Part shown: positions 23,964 to 31,682 of the stretch, in pieces
How positions within the stretch are numbered: position 1 is the first letter of the stretch
Layout: each line of letters opens with the position of its first letter
DNA from: Hyphomicrobiales bacterium
GTDB taxonomy: Bacteria > Pseudomonadota > Alphaproteobacteria > Rhizobiales > Rhizobiaceae
Assembly (NCBI GenBank): GCA_011087605.1
Contig: JAALLE010000044.1
Location: 1-32,033 of the forward strand
Reading direction: 5' to 3'
Length of the DNA stretch: 32,033 bases
Position numbers and translations under genes: made by a program
The notes under the pieces: generated by a model
What the model was told of the DNA's origin: nothing
Databases searched by the model: none
What the model saw: only the letters and a program-made list of their open reading frames with translations

Positions 23964-24902
23964 TTAGTTCTTGCTGAGGAAGTCGCCCATGTTGGCCGGT
24001 GTGACCAGTTTGAACGGAATGTAGACTTTTTGATCCACCTTCTTACCCGCAACCAGCGCGAGTGCCGTGTCAACGGCACCGGAACCCTGACCGAACGCAT
24101 CCTGGAACACTGTCACGTCATAGTCTCCAGACTGCATTGAAACCAAAGCATCCTGGCTGGCATCAACTCCACCAACTTGAACATCTTTCATGTCCATGCC
24201 CGCAGCCTTCATGGCCTGGATCGCACCAATGGCCATTTCGTCATTATTGGCAAGGACGAAGTCAAAAGGCTCACCCGATGACATCCAGTTGGTCATAAGG
24301 TCCTGTGCTTCATCGCGCGACCAGTTAGCAGTTTGCTCATCGATCAGGGTCATGAAGTTGCACATATCAATGCCGATAATGTCATGTACGTCCTTGGAAC
24401 GCTGAACGGCGGCTTGGTTTGAAAGTTGGCCGTTCATCAAATAACCTCTGGCACCGCCAGCCTTACCGTCTGCACGCAAATTGTTGCAAACCTGAAATGC
24501 CGAAAGCGTACCGGATTCGATTTCATTCGATGCCACGAATGCCTGTGTCGGCGGCAATTCATTTACATTGTCTGGCTCGCGGTTGACATAAACCAACGGT
24601 GTATCGCCGGCAGCTTCGGAAATGGCTACTCCGGTCGACGTATCGATGATGTTGACAATAATTGCATCCACACCCGACGCGACAAAGTTTTTAACTTGGT
24701 CGATTTGTTTGGCGATATCGTCTTGGCCGTCTTCCATTTGCAGGTTGACGCCGTCCAGCGACGCTGCATGTTCAGTCATGCCGTTGCGCATCACCGTCAG
24801 CCAATTATCGTCAAACTTTGAAATCGTTGCACCGATTTCCTGTGCAAGTGCGCTTGTTGTCATCATCGCCGCAAGGCCGATGCTCAATAGTGTTTTTTTC
24901 AT
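23964..24902 (-). CDS. Sugar/inositol ABC transporter, periplasmic binding protein
   Basis: A secreted binding protein of the ribose/galactose/inositol-binding type (peripla_BP_4), 312 aa. The signal peptide is MKKTLLSIGLAAMMTTSALA with cleavage before QE. The mature start IGATISKFDDNWLTVMRNGM, then VNLQMEDGQDDIAKQIDQV and SGVDAIIVN, fits the CUT2 binding proteins such as IbpA and FrcB. The frame is open up to 24935, but GGGAGAAC just before 24902 and the signal peptide decide the start. Position between the IolI-like isomerase and the importer genes, with iolG in the same operon, makes inositol the most likely ligand; the sequence alone does not name it. Confidence 0.93.
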   Translation of the reverse strand: MKKTLLSIGLAAMMTTSALAQEIGATISKFDDNWLTVMRNGMTEHAASLDGVNLQMEDGQDDIAKQIDQVKNFVASGVDAIIVNIIDTSTGVAISEAAGDTPLVYVNREPDNVNELPPTQAFVASNEIESGTLSAFQVCNNLRADGKAGGARGYLMNGQLSNQAAVQRSKDVHDIIGIDMCNFMTLIDEQTANWSRDEAQDLMTNWMSSGEPFDFVLANNDEMAIGAIQAMKAAGMDMKDVQVGGVDASQDALVSMQSGDYDVTVFQDAFGQGSGAVDTALALVAGKKVDQKVYIPFKLVTPANMGDFLSKN

Positions 24903-24988
24903 TTTGTTCTCCCAGAATTCGGATGTCCGGCTCATCCTTTGCGAATAGTTGACCGGATCCCCCAGTGGGGCAACTTTAAACGGAATTG

Positions 24989-25795
24989 CTACGCCGCCTC
25001 CTGTGACAACGCAGCGTCGATATGATTCATGGAATGCCTGATCATTTCAACAAGATTAGGATCGCGATGTACGGCCGGCGCAAATGCCTCGAAAGACAAT
25101 GGCCGGGAATATCCCGCACTCAACAATTGGTTTATTTGTATAATGTTTCCAAGGCGATCGTCTTGATCCAGCAGGATACGATGTGGGTCGAGCATCTTCG
25201 AAGCATCAAGCCCTGGTTCGGCCACTCCAGACAGATGGACCAGACCTGTTTGATCGGCAAACAGGTCAATCTCCCCTGCTACATGGTGATGAAAAGTGTC
25301 GTGGATCAGTTGGAAATCTGTCAGGTGGTCGTGTTTTTCAAGAATATCAATTGCGGTTTTCTTAAATCGCAGACTGCAGGTTTCAAATCCCAGCGGTTCG
25401 ATCAATCCAATTAGGCCACGCTGCTTTAAATGAGGTTGAAGCAGTTCCAGAGATTCAACGAACGCAGCTTCGTCAAACACGCTACCATCATTACCTGGTA
25501 TCAGACTTATCGCCTCAGCACCTGCATCTGCAGCAACATCCATATGGGCGACCGCATCGGGAAGAGCGGATTCTGAGAGTCGGTCAAATTGCTTTATTTC
25601 CGCCAGCGAAAGCAATCGAAGTCCAGCGTCGCGGAGCATTTTTGCGGCTTGCTTGGCGGAATAACCATCAAACAACGGCCCGGACAAATCATTTCGGCAT
25701 TCTACACCCACACAGCCCAGTTGCTGTGCAAGTTCCAGCATCGGTCGAAAGCCCACGGCTGCAACAGTCATGTGATTGAGTGCAAATGCTGGCAT
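24989..25795 (-). CDS. iolI: TIM-barrel sugar isomerase, probable 2-keto-myo-inositol isomerase (IolI-like)
   Basis: A xylose-isomerase-like TIM-barrel protein of 268 aa. Probable metal ligands are the Glu in GLIEPLGFE, Asp/His in LIHDTFHHHVAGE, His in VHLSG and the late Glu in LSFEAFAP. The HDTFHHH segment parallels the DSFHFH of Bacillus IolI, which interconverts 2-keto-myo-inositol and 1-keto-D-chiro-inositol. It is the first gene of the importer-iolG operon, with the LacI-type palindrome 67 bp upstream. The frame starts at 25819, but GGAGGAGC precedes the ATG at 25795, the better start. A hydroxypyruvate-isomerase-like or other epimerase role is the alternative. Confidence 0.8.
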   Translation of the reverse strand: MPAFALNHMTVAAVGFRPMLELAQQLGCVGVECRNDLSGPLFDGYSAKQAAKMLRDAGLRLLSLAEIKQFDRLSESALPDAVAHMDVAADAGAEAISLIPGNDGSVFDEAAFVESLELLQPHLKQRGLIGLIEPLGFETCSLRFKKTAIDILEKHDHLTDFQLIHDTFHHHVAGEIDLFADQTGLVHLSGVAEPGLDASKMLDPHRILLDQDDRLGNIIQINQLLSAGYSRPLSFEAFAPAVHRDPNLVEMIRHSMNHIDAALSQEAA

Positions 25796-25861
25796 TCCCG
25801 ACAAGCTCCTCCCTGGCATGAATGACTGTCAGGAAGGAATGCTAGTCGCGCTTAGGCAATA

Positions 25862-25877
25862 TTGCAACCGGTTGCAA
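25862..25877. promoter_or_regulatory. LacI-family operator, copy 2 (iolI-importer-iolG operon)
   Basis: The same perfect palindrome as at 16132-16147, TTGCAACCGGTTGCAA, in the 126-bp space between the HpaB-type gene and the iolI-like gene. It sits 67 bp before the iolI-like ATG. Two identical 16-mers 9.7 kb apart, both in promoter positions of inositol genes, are very unlikely by chance. Confidence 0.85.
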
Positions 25878-25921
25878 AATTTTATTTTCGCCCATCAAAC
25901 TGGCTCCAATAAAGGGGGCAA

Positions 25922-27457
25922 TCACTTTTGGTCGAGAAAGTCTTCAACACGCCCAACCAGGGGCTCTTTGTCGTAGAGATCGAAATAGCCGGATGCCATT
26001 ATCGCTGGCGGGCCAAAGAAAAACCGCTCGTAAAGGGCCTGACGTGTACCAAATCCGGAAATCGCCACATCGTGGGCCAATCGATAAAGTGCGACACGAT
26101 CACGAGATTCCATAAAACTCAGCTGGAAGTATTTCTCAACATCAGACGACAGATCGTTAGAAAAATCGGCTTCTGCGGGTGTTGCCATCAACGAGGAAGA
26201 TCCGATCAGTTGGAAAATTTCGATCATCCGCGGATACATGCGCGGATAAAGATTGCGAGAGGTTTCAAGCGGTCCACGCAACGGAATGTAATTTCCAAAC
26301 TCATCTTCATGGGCCTGGGATTCTGCAGAGTAAAGCAGCGCCCGGACAGTTTCTGCCATCTGCATGACCTTGGCGATCAGGCCTTTGGTGTACAGATCCT
26401 TGTCCCGTCCGCTTGCCTTGGCAATGGCGCATAATATGCCGACCAAAAACTCCGACTTCGCCAGTTTGCCACAGGCCACTTGATGCATCATATGCACGAC
26501 GGCGTTTGTCGCGCCAAATGCCTGATTGCACAGTTCTGGTTCGCCGTACATGAACACCCGTTCCCACGGTACAAAGACATTGTCAAAAATGACAACCGCA
26601 TCCATTTCCTCAAAGCGAGAAGACAGCGGCGCATCAAAATGTGACTTCCCGTGGTCATAGGTATCGCGGCAGATCAATTTCAGGCCCGGCGTGCTGATAG
26701 GCAGAGCAAAGGCAAATGCGAAGGGGATATTATCTTCACTCGCCCGCAGAACAGTAGAGGGAAACACTTCGATTTCATCGGCCAGAGGCCCGAGTGTCGC
26801 CAGCAATCTGGCTCCGTTCACGACGATGCCGGCATCGGTCTCTTTGACAACCTGCAGCGCCACTTTGTCACTGAACTTGCCGGCAGCAGCCTGCTGATAA
26901 TTAAACGTCGGATTGACCAAAGTGTGGGTCAGCACTTTGTCGTTCTTGCGAGCATAGTTATAAAAGTTGACCATGTTGGTCGCGAAATCGGTTTGCCCCT
27001 TGGTACCACGAGCCAGAAACTCAGTCGCCGAGGCAAACGCCATCAAAGAAGCATTCTTGTAATCCGGTGTTCGCCCAAACATTCCGTTGGACCATTTTGC
27101 CCACTGGTAATAGGCGCGGCCCCGTACAGCCACATCTTCCTTGGACTTTGGCACCTGATAGGCCATTGCACAGCGATCGCCATCGCCGTCCTCATAGGTC
27201 ACAATATCGCGGAATTCATCCTGGTGCTGGCGGTCCAAAAATGACGCCAGAGTTGCCGCTCCTCGCATCATGCCCGGCTCGGTTGTTACGTCGGTAATCC
27301 GCTTGCCCTGTGACCAGACCTCACGTCCGTCCTTCAATCCAGCCAGATATTGAGACCCGCTGCGGATACCCTTGCCGATATCTGCTCCACTGCCGGGGGT
27401 GCCATCTTGGCCAATAATATCGGAAGCCTTGGCGTCCACAGTTGCAAAATCTTCCAT
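25922..27457 (-). CDS. HpaB-type flavin-dependent 4-hydroxyphenylacetate 3-monooxygenase family protein
   Basis: A 511-aa protein of the HpaB/4-hydroxybutyryl-CoA-dehydratase-like family, normally the oxygenase part of two-component FADH2-dependent monooxygenases that hydroxylate phenols. Family features are IRSGSQYLAGLKDGREVW near the N terminus, YYQWAKWSNGMFGRTPDY, QVVKETDAGIVVNGARLLAT and VIFDNVFVPWERVFMYG. The ATG at 27457 with GAGGA upstream is preferred; the longer open frame runs through the preceding regulator gene. No flavin reductase (hpaC) is in the window, so reduced flavin must come from elsewhere. The MarR/HpaR-like regulator gene lies 35 bp upstream on the same strand. The natural phenol is unknown. 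Confidence 0.88.
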   Translation of the reverse strand: MEDFATVDAKASDIIGQDGTPGSGADIGKGIRSGSQYLAGLKDGREVWSQGKRITDVTTEPGMMRGAATLASFLDRQHQDEFRDIVTYEDGDGDRCAMAYQVPKSKEDVAVRGRAYYQWAKWSNGMFGRTPDYKNASLMAFASATEFLARGTKGQTDFATNMVNFYNYARKNDKVLTHTLVNPTFNYQQAAAGKFSDKVALQVVKETDAGIVVNGARLLATLGPLADEIEVFPSTVLRASEDNIPFAFAFALPISTPGLKLICRDTYDHGKSHFDAPLSSRFEEMDAVVIFDNVFVPWERVFMYGEPELCNQAFGATNAVVHMMHQVACGKLAKSEFLVGILCAIAKASGRDKDLYTKGLIAKVMQMAETVRALLYSAESQAHEDEFGNYIPLRGPLETSRNLYPRMYPRMIEIFQLIGSSSLMATPAEADFSNDLSSDVEKYFQLSFMESRDRVALYRLAHDVAISGFGTRQALYERFFFGPPAIMASGYFDLYDKEPLVGRVEDFLDQK

Positions 27458-27492
27458 AATTTGGTTCCTCGATCTGGTATTAATTTGGCCGC

Positions 27493-27951
27493 TTAAGTCG
27501 CGAGTTCTGATGGTTGGCTGGCGGTGGCGGCAGCGCTTTGCGCTATTTTTTGCAGCACAGTCTGCATGACCTGCCATTCTTCAGGCGACACACTCGCACG
27601 AAGCCGTTGATCAATATCACTCACCAGCGGCGTTACCTGCGCTTCAAGGGCACGTCCCTGAGCGGTCGCAATCACAAATACCGCCCGCCGGTCCTTTACA
27701 GACCGTACCCGATTAACGAGCCCTTTTTTCTCCAGCCTGTCGAGAATGCCGACCAGACTGGGCGCGGGCAACAAAGTTCGTGACGATAGGTCCGCCGAAG
27801 TCGCTTTCTTGGCCGACCATAGAACCCGCAACACACGCCACTGTTGTTCCGTGAGGTTGAATTTTGCAAACAGTTCGCGATAATCCGGCATCGTCGCATC
27901 AAGCGCGCGGTGCAGGATCATCGGGAGTGACTGGTCAAAATTCGCGGTCAT
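27493..27951 (-). CDS. hpaR: MarR-family regulator, HpaR-like
   Basis: A 152-aa winged-helix regulator. LTEQQWRVLRVLW, ADLSSRTLLPAPSLVGILDRLEKKGLVNR and RSVKDRRAVFVIATAQGRAL are the MarR fold, and the opening SLPMILHRALDATMPDYRELF resembles HpaR, the repressor of homoprotocatechuate (4-hydroxyphenylacetate) genes. The downstream HpaB-type monooxygenase supports this. MarR regulators of this type are usually released from DNA by the aromatic substrate, and autoregulation is likely through the AT-rich repeat just before its start codon. It lacks the redox Cys pair of the OhrR-type protein in this window. Confidence 0.86.
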   Translation of the reverse strand: MTANFDQSLPMILHRALDATMPDYRELFAKFNLTEQQWRVLRVLWSAKKATSADLSSRTLLPAPSLVGILDRLEKKGLVNRVRSVKDRRAVFVIATAQGRALEAQVTPLVSDIDQRLRASVSPEEWQVMQTVLQKIAQSAAATASQPSELAT

Positions 27952-27960
27952 TGTTCATAC

Positions 27961-27973
27961 ATTAATAATTAAT
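27961..27973. promoter_or_regulatory. AT-rich inverted repeat before the HpaR-like gene
   Basis: ATTAATAATTAAT, two 6-bp ATTAAT units around one base, within an AT-rich tract (27957-27985) that ends 9 bp before the regulator's ATG. MarR-family proteins usually bind such sites and repress their own gene. The tract is also the likely promoter. Low sequence complexity limits certainty. Confidence 0.5.
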
Positions 27974-28134
27974 ATGTTAACTAAACAGCGCACGATGCAA
28001 ATTGTCAAGCTTTGAGATGGTCGCCTGTGTGAGCCACTATCTTTCGGTCCCAGCAATTGTGGTCGGCCTTTCCACTTCGGTAAGGTTAATGATGTTAGAA
28101 TCGAACCAAGTCTAAACCTACACGGGACGTCCCC

Positions 28135-29223
28135 ATGGATTTATCTGAAGTCGGCAACCATGTATTTCTGGGTCTGCAGCCCGAAACCACACTGTCAGAC
28201 AAAGACAAACGGTTGCTCAACGCAGTCAGTCCGGCTGGTGTGATTCTTTTTAAAAGCAACTTCATACATGGGTCGGACTACGAAGCATGGCTGGACAATC
28301 AGCGCCGCCTGATCATCGACATCAAAGCTGCGGCGGGCCGTGACAAAATGTTCATTGCAACAGATCACGAAGGGGCACGAGTCTGCCGAACTCCACCCCC
28401 CGTAACCCGTTTCAAAAGCGCCAGTGAATGGGCACCAAAAGCAAGGCAGATTGGCGCTGCCATGGGCAATGAACTGGCCTCGCTGGGCATCAATATGAAT
28501 TTTGCGCCGGTGATGGATATTCACACCAATCCTGACAATCCGGTCATTGGCACGCGTGCATTCGGTTCGGTGCCCGATCTTGTCGGCGCCTGTGGAGAAG
28601 AGTTTATCAACGGGATTCACAGCGAGAATGTCTGGGCCTGTGCCAAGCACTTTCCCGGCCACGGCGACACCGATGTTGACTCCCACTACGACCTTCCAAC
28701 CCTGAACCTGTCAAAAGAAGATCTAACAGCACGTGAATTGATACCGTTTAAGAAGGCCGTTGATTGCGGCATTCGCATCATTATGACGGGTCATATTTTA
28801 TATCCACAAATTGATCCCGATTATCCCGCCACGTTGTCGCCAAAAATAACCACCGGGTTGTTGCGACAACAGTTAGGCTATCAAGGAGTTGTTGTTTCTG
28901 ACGACATTGGCATGCACGCCATGGACCGTTATTTCGACACGCCCGCCGCAGCGTGCAATTTCTTGATGGCCGGCAACGACATGCTGATGATCTGTGCTCA
29001 TTTCACCGATACCGATCGAATACTGGGTCTGGCCTCGGGCATGAAAGATGCGTTGAAAGATGATGCATTTCGCCAACAGGTCCACGAACCATCGGTGACA
29101 AGGGTAGATCAGTTGCTGACAGACACGACCATGCACGATGTGACTATTCTGCCGGCCGAGCAGTTTGTGGCGCATGCGCAAATTGACGGTGTGCACGGCG
29201 ATCAGACCGCCGAAGTCATGTAG
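28135..29223 (+). CDS. Glycoside hydrolase family 3 protein, NagZ-like
   Basis: A 362-aa single-domain GH3 enzyme, near the length of the beta-N-acetylglucosaminidase NagZ of cell-wall recycling. It has the NagZ-type hallmark KHFPGHGDTDVDSHYDLP, in which the His serves as acid/base, and VVSDDIGMHAM with the nucleophile Asp. GTRAFGS carries the usual sugar-binding Arg. The substrate loop reads TDHEGARV where NagZ has DHEGGRV. No signal peptide is visible, so it is cytoplasmic like NagZ. A linked sugar-nucleotide or anhydro-muropeptide gene is absent, so the substrate may differ. A perfect 10-bp palindrome GGGACGTCCC (28124-28133) sits directly before the ATG. Confidence 0.88.
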   Translation: MDLSEVGNHVFLGLQPETTLSDKDKRLLNAVSPAGVILFKSNFIHGSDYEAWLDNQRRLIIDIKAAAGRDKMFIATDHEGARVCRTPPPVTRFKSASEWAPKARQIGAAMGNELASLGINMNFAPVMDIHTNPDNPVIGTRAFGSVPDLVGACGEEFINGIHSENVWACAKHFPGHGDTDVDSHYDLPTLNLSKEDLTARELIPFKKAVDCGIRIIMTGHILYPQIDPDYPATLSPKITTGLLRQQLGYQGVVVSDDIGMHAMDRYFDTPAAACNFLMAGNDMLMICAHFTDTDRILGLASGMKDALKDDAFRQQVHEPSVTRVDQLLTDTTMHDVTILPAEQFVAHAQIDGVHGDQTAEVM

Positions 29224-29632
29224 GGTCAGAACTTTCCGGTGGCACATAGCCACCTGACTTCATCATCTCCTCCCAATCGACACCGTTAAAGTGTCGCGTC
29301 ACATTCATGTCTTCAATCGTTTCCTTCGCCAGGCAATTCGCATTGACGCTGACACCTTCAGGATAAGCACGCGGATAGTAGAAACTCTTGATGCCGCAAG
29401 TGCGACAGAAGGGATGCGTCGCAACACCAGTGCCAAATTTGTAGTTTTGCAGATGATCGGCTCCTTGAGTGATGCGAAACCTCTCCTTGGGAACACACAG
29501 ATGTAAAATACCCGACATGGTGCAAATGCTGCAATTGCAGTGATCCAGCTCCAGCACCGCCACAGAGTCCACTTCGATCTGTACTGCACCACAATGGCAG
29601 CCGCCTCGATGGGTCACCAATTTGTTATCCAT
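29216..29632 (-). CDS. GFA-family zinc protein (CENP-V/Gfa-like)
   Basis: A 138-aa protein of the glutathione-dependent formaldehyde-activating (GFA) family. Zinc-type cysteines are C12 and C14 (GGCHCGA), C32, C34 and C37 (DHCNCSIC) and C76 and C79 (FCRTCG), exactly the family pattern. Most members have no proven formaldehyde role, so glutathione or thiol-adduct chemistry is only a suggestion. Two ATGs are adjacent (29635 and 29632); GAGGAGG is too close to the first, so I chose the second. Its last 8 bases overlap the end of the convergent GH3 gene. It is divergent from the CoA-transferase gene by 76 bp. Confidence 0.9.
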   Translation of the reverse strand: MDNKLVTHRGGCHCGAVQIEVDSVAVLELDHCNCSICTMSGILHLCVPKERFRITQGADHLQNYKFGTGVATHPFCRTCGIKSFYYPRAYPEGVSVNANCLAKETIEDMNVTRHFNGVDWEEMMKSGGYVPPESSDPT

Positions 29633-29708
29633 CATTGCCTCCTCAAACGGTTCAACTACATTGTGCGTTCAGCAATCTGCAGCACATTTGCTCACAGGGA
29701 ACAAGATC

Positions 29709-30947
29709 ATGACAACCACGCCAAACGGCCCGCTGCACGGAGTTCGGGTTCTGGACCTGACTTCGATGGTATCTGGACCAACAACAACCCTCATGCTGGC
29801 CGACCAGGGAGCAGATGTTATCAAGGTTGAAAACCCCAAGGGCGGCGACCACACACGATCAGTATCAACCAAACGCAACGGTCTGTCGGCATCTTTCGTC
29901 AACAACAACCGTAACAAACGTTCATTGACCCTCAATCTGAAAGATCCGCGCGCCGTTGAAATATTCAAACGCCTGACCCGAGATGCCGATATTGTCGTGC
30001 AGAATTTCCGGCCAGGCGTAGCCGACAGAATTGGCGTTGGCTATGACGCTCTCAAAGAGGTCAATCCTGCCCTGATTTACGTCTCCATTGCTGGTTTTGG
30101 AGACACCGGCCCCTATGCCCAAAAACCTGTTTACGACCCCCTGGTTCAGGCACTTTCAGGTCTGACAACGGTTCAAGGGGGAGCCGATGAGCACCGACCC
30201 AGACTGGTTCGCACAATCTTGCCCGACAAACTGACCGGCTATGCCGCCAGCCAGGCCGTGACGGCCGCTCTGTTTCACCGTGAACGTACCGGCGGCAGGC
30301 AGGACGGCGAAGGCCAGCACATAAAACTATCGATGTTTGATACGGTGGTGTCCTTTCTGTGGGGTTCCGATATGGGCGCCCACACATTTGTTGGCGACGA
30401 ACTTCCCCGCGAAACCGCCCAGAGCTTCATCGATCTGATCTATGAAACCAAACAGGGATATATTTCGGTCGCTGTGCAATCCAACAAGGAATGGCAAGGC
30501 CTGTGTCGCGCTTTCAACAAGTCCGAATGGTTGGAAGACCCGAACTTCGCAACGGCAGCATTGCGTGGAAAAAACATAGATCTGCGCCTGCAAATGACCC
30601 AAGACGTGCTGATGACCGACACCGCTGACAACTGGCAAAAAAGGCTGGAAGCCGAAGATGTTCCCTGCGCGCCGGTCCTGACCCGCACCGAAGTCATCCG
30701 TCATCCGCAGACTCTGGCCAATGGAACGGTCACCGAGATCAATCATCCGATTGCTGGTCGGTTGCGGCAGGCAAATCCCGCGCCGCGTTTTTCACAAACA
30801 CCAACAAGTTTTCGTCTGCCAGCCCCGATACTTGGAGCCGACAGCCATCAGCTACTCGGTCATATCGGTTTAAGCGATGACGAAATCGAGCAATTGGCCA
30901 GTGACGGTGTCACCAGTCTGGGCAGCCACGGAGAGGCAAAATCATGA
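29709..30947 (+). CDS. Family III CoA-transferase (CaiB/BaiF type)
   Basis: Transfers CoA between a carboxylic acid and an acyl-CoA. 412 aa, the usual length. LHGVRVLDLTSMVSGPTTTL at the start, DVIKVENPKGGDHTRS for CoA/nucleotide contact, NNNRNKRSLTLNLK, and VQNFRPGVADRIGVGYD are strong family matches. The catalytic Asp is D143 in YDPLVQALSG. The frame is open from 29622, but AGGGA upstream of the ATG at 29709 and the family start decide. The last bases overlap the glutathione transferase start (ATGA), so the two are translationally coupled. The substrate acid is unknown; related enzymes act on formate/oxalate, succinate, mesaconate or carnitine. Confidence 0.94.
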   Translation: MTTTPNGPLHGVRVLDLTSMVSGPTTTLMLADQGADVIKVENPKGGDHTRSVSTKRNGLSASFVNNNRNKRSLTLNLKDPRAVEIFKRLTRDADIVVQNFRPGVADRIGVGYDALKEVNPALIYVSIAGFGDTGPYAQKPVYDPLVQALSGLTTVQGGADEHRPRLVRTILPDKLTGYAASQAVTAALFHRERTGGRQDGEGQHIKLSMFDTVVSFLWGSDMGAHTFVGDELPRETAQSFIDLIYETKQGYISVAVQSNKEWQGLCRAFNKSEWLEDPNFATAALRGKNIDLRLQMTQDVLMTDTADNWQKRLEAEDVPCAPVLTRTEVIRHPQTLANGTVTEINHPIAGRLRQANPAPRFSQTPTSFRLPAPILGADSHQLLGHIGLSDDEIEQLASDGVTSLGSHGEAKS

Positions 30948-31630
30948 TCGACTTTTATTACTGGCCAACCCCCAACGGCTGGAAAGTTTCCATTCTGCTG
31001 GAGGAACTCAGTGTCGACTACAACACCATCATGGTCAACATCGGCAAGGGGGATCAGTTAAAGCCCGAGTTTTTAAAGATCAGCCCAAATAACCGCATGC
31101 CCGCCATCGTTGATCACGACGTGGAAGGTGACCCCGTTGCGATTTTTGAATCCGGCGCGATCATGATCTATCTGGCCGAAAAATTTGATCAGTTCATGCC
31201 AACCGATCCGCTGGGTCGCAAGGAAGTCAATGAATGGTTGTTCTGGCAGGTTGGAAATCAGGGGCCAATGATGGGCCAGCACAGTCACTTCTTCAACTAT
31301 GCACCTGAAGAAGAACGCCACGGCTATGGACGCACACGTTACGAAACCGAATCGATGCGCTGTTTATCGGTATTGGACAAGCGACTGGAGGGTCGCGACT
31401 GGTTGGTGGGCGACGCCTATTCCATCGCAGACATGATCTGCTTTCCCTGGGCCCTGATTGCAAAAGCGATGCAATTGCCGCTGGACGACTTCCCCAATCT
31501 GACACGCTGGCGACAGGCGGTGAAGGAACGGCCAGCCGTGCAACGTGGCGTATCGCTCGGCAAGGAAAGTCGCCGCCAAAAACCGCCCAGCGACAAAGAG
31601 CGAAAAATTCTTTTTGGACAAAAAGGCTGA
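30944..31630 (+). CDS. Glutathione S-transferase family protein (Ure2p/nu-class like)
   Basis: A 228-aa GST with a thioredoxin-like N-terminal domain and an all-helical C-terminal domain. TPNGWKVSILLEEL at the N terminus is the active-site form of the YfcG/YghU/Ure2p-like group, NNRMPAIVD holds the cis-Pro of the glutathione site, and FESGAIMIYLAEK binds the gamma-glutamyl group. WLVGDAYSIADMICFPW is the C-terminal N-capping box region. Such enzymes often reduce disulfides or peroxides or add glutathione to electrophiles. The 4-base overlap with the CoA-transferase gene suggests a shared pathway. The basic C-terminal tail (ESRRQKPPSDKERK) is unusual. Confidence 0.93.
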   Translation: MIDFYYWPTPNGWKVSILLEELSVDYNTIMVNIGKGDQLKPEFLKISPNNRMPAIVDHDVEGDPVAIFESGAIMIYLAEKFDQFMPTDPLGRKEVNEWLFWQVGNQGPMMGQHSHFFNYAPEEERHGYGRTRYETESMRCLSVLDKRLEGRDWLVGDAYSIADMICFPWALIAKAMQLPLDDFPNLTRWRQAVKERPAVQRGVSLGKESRRQKPPSDKERKILFGQKG

Positions 31631-31682
31631 GGTCGAAACGCTTGCGTCGGGGCCTGCTGCAGTTGCAAACCGGACCTCAGAT

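Noticed and set aside
24903-24988. CCCC-AGT-GGGG mini-hairpin between the iolI-like and binding protein genes
   Set aside because: Only 4-bp arms with a 3-base loop and no T-run; too weak to call a terminator.
27458-27577. N-terminal extension of the HpaB-type protein
   Set aside because: The extra residues are the HpaR-like gene read in another frame; ATG 27457 has a good GAGGA site.
31627-31680. CTGAGGTC ... GACCTCAG inverted repeat between the convergent GST and dehydrogenase genes
   Set aside because: The 8-bp arms are perfect, but the 38-base loop and lack of a T-run make a terminator doubtful; not annotated.
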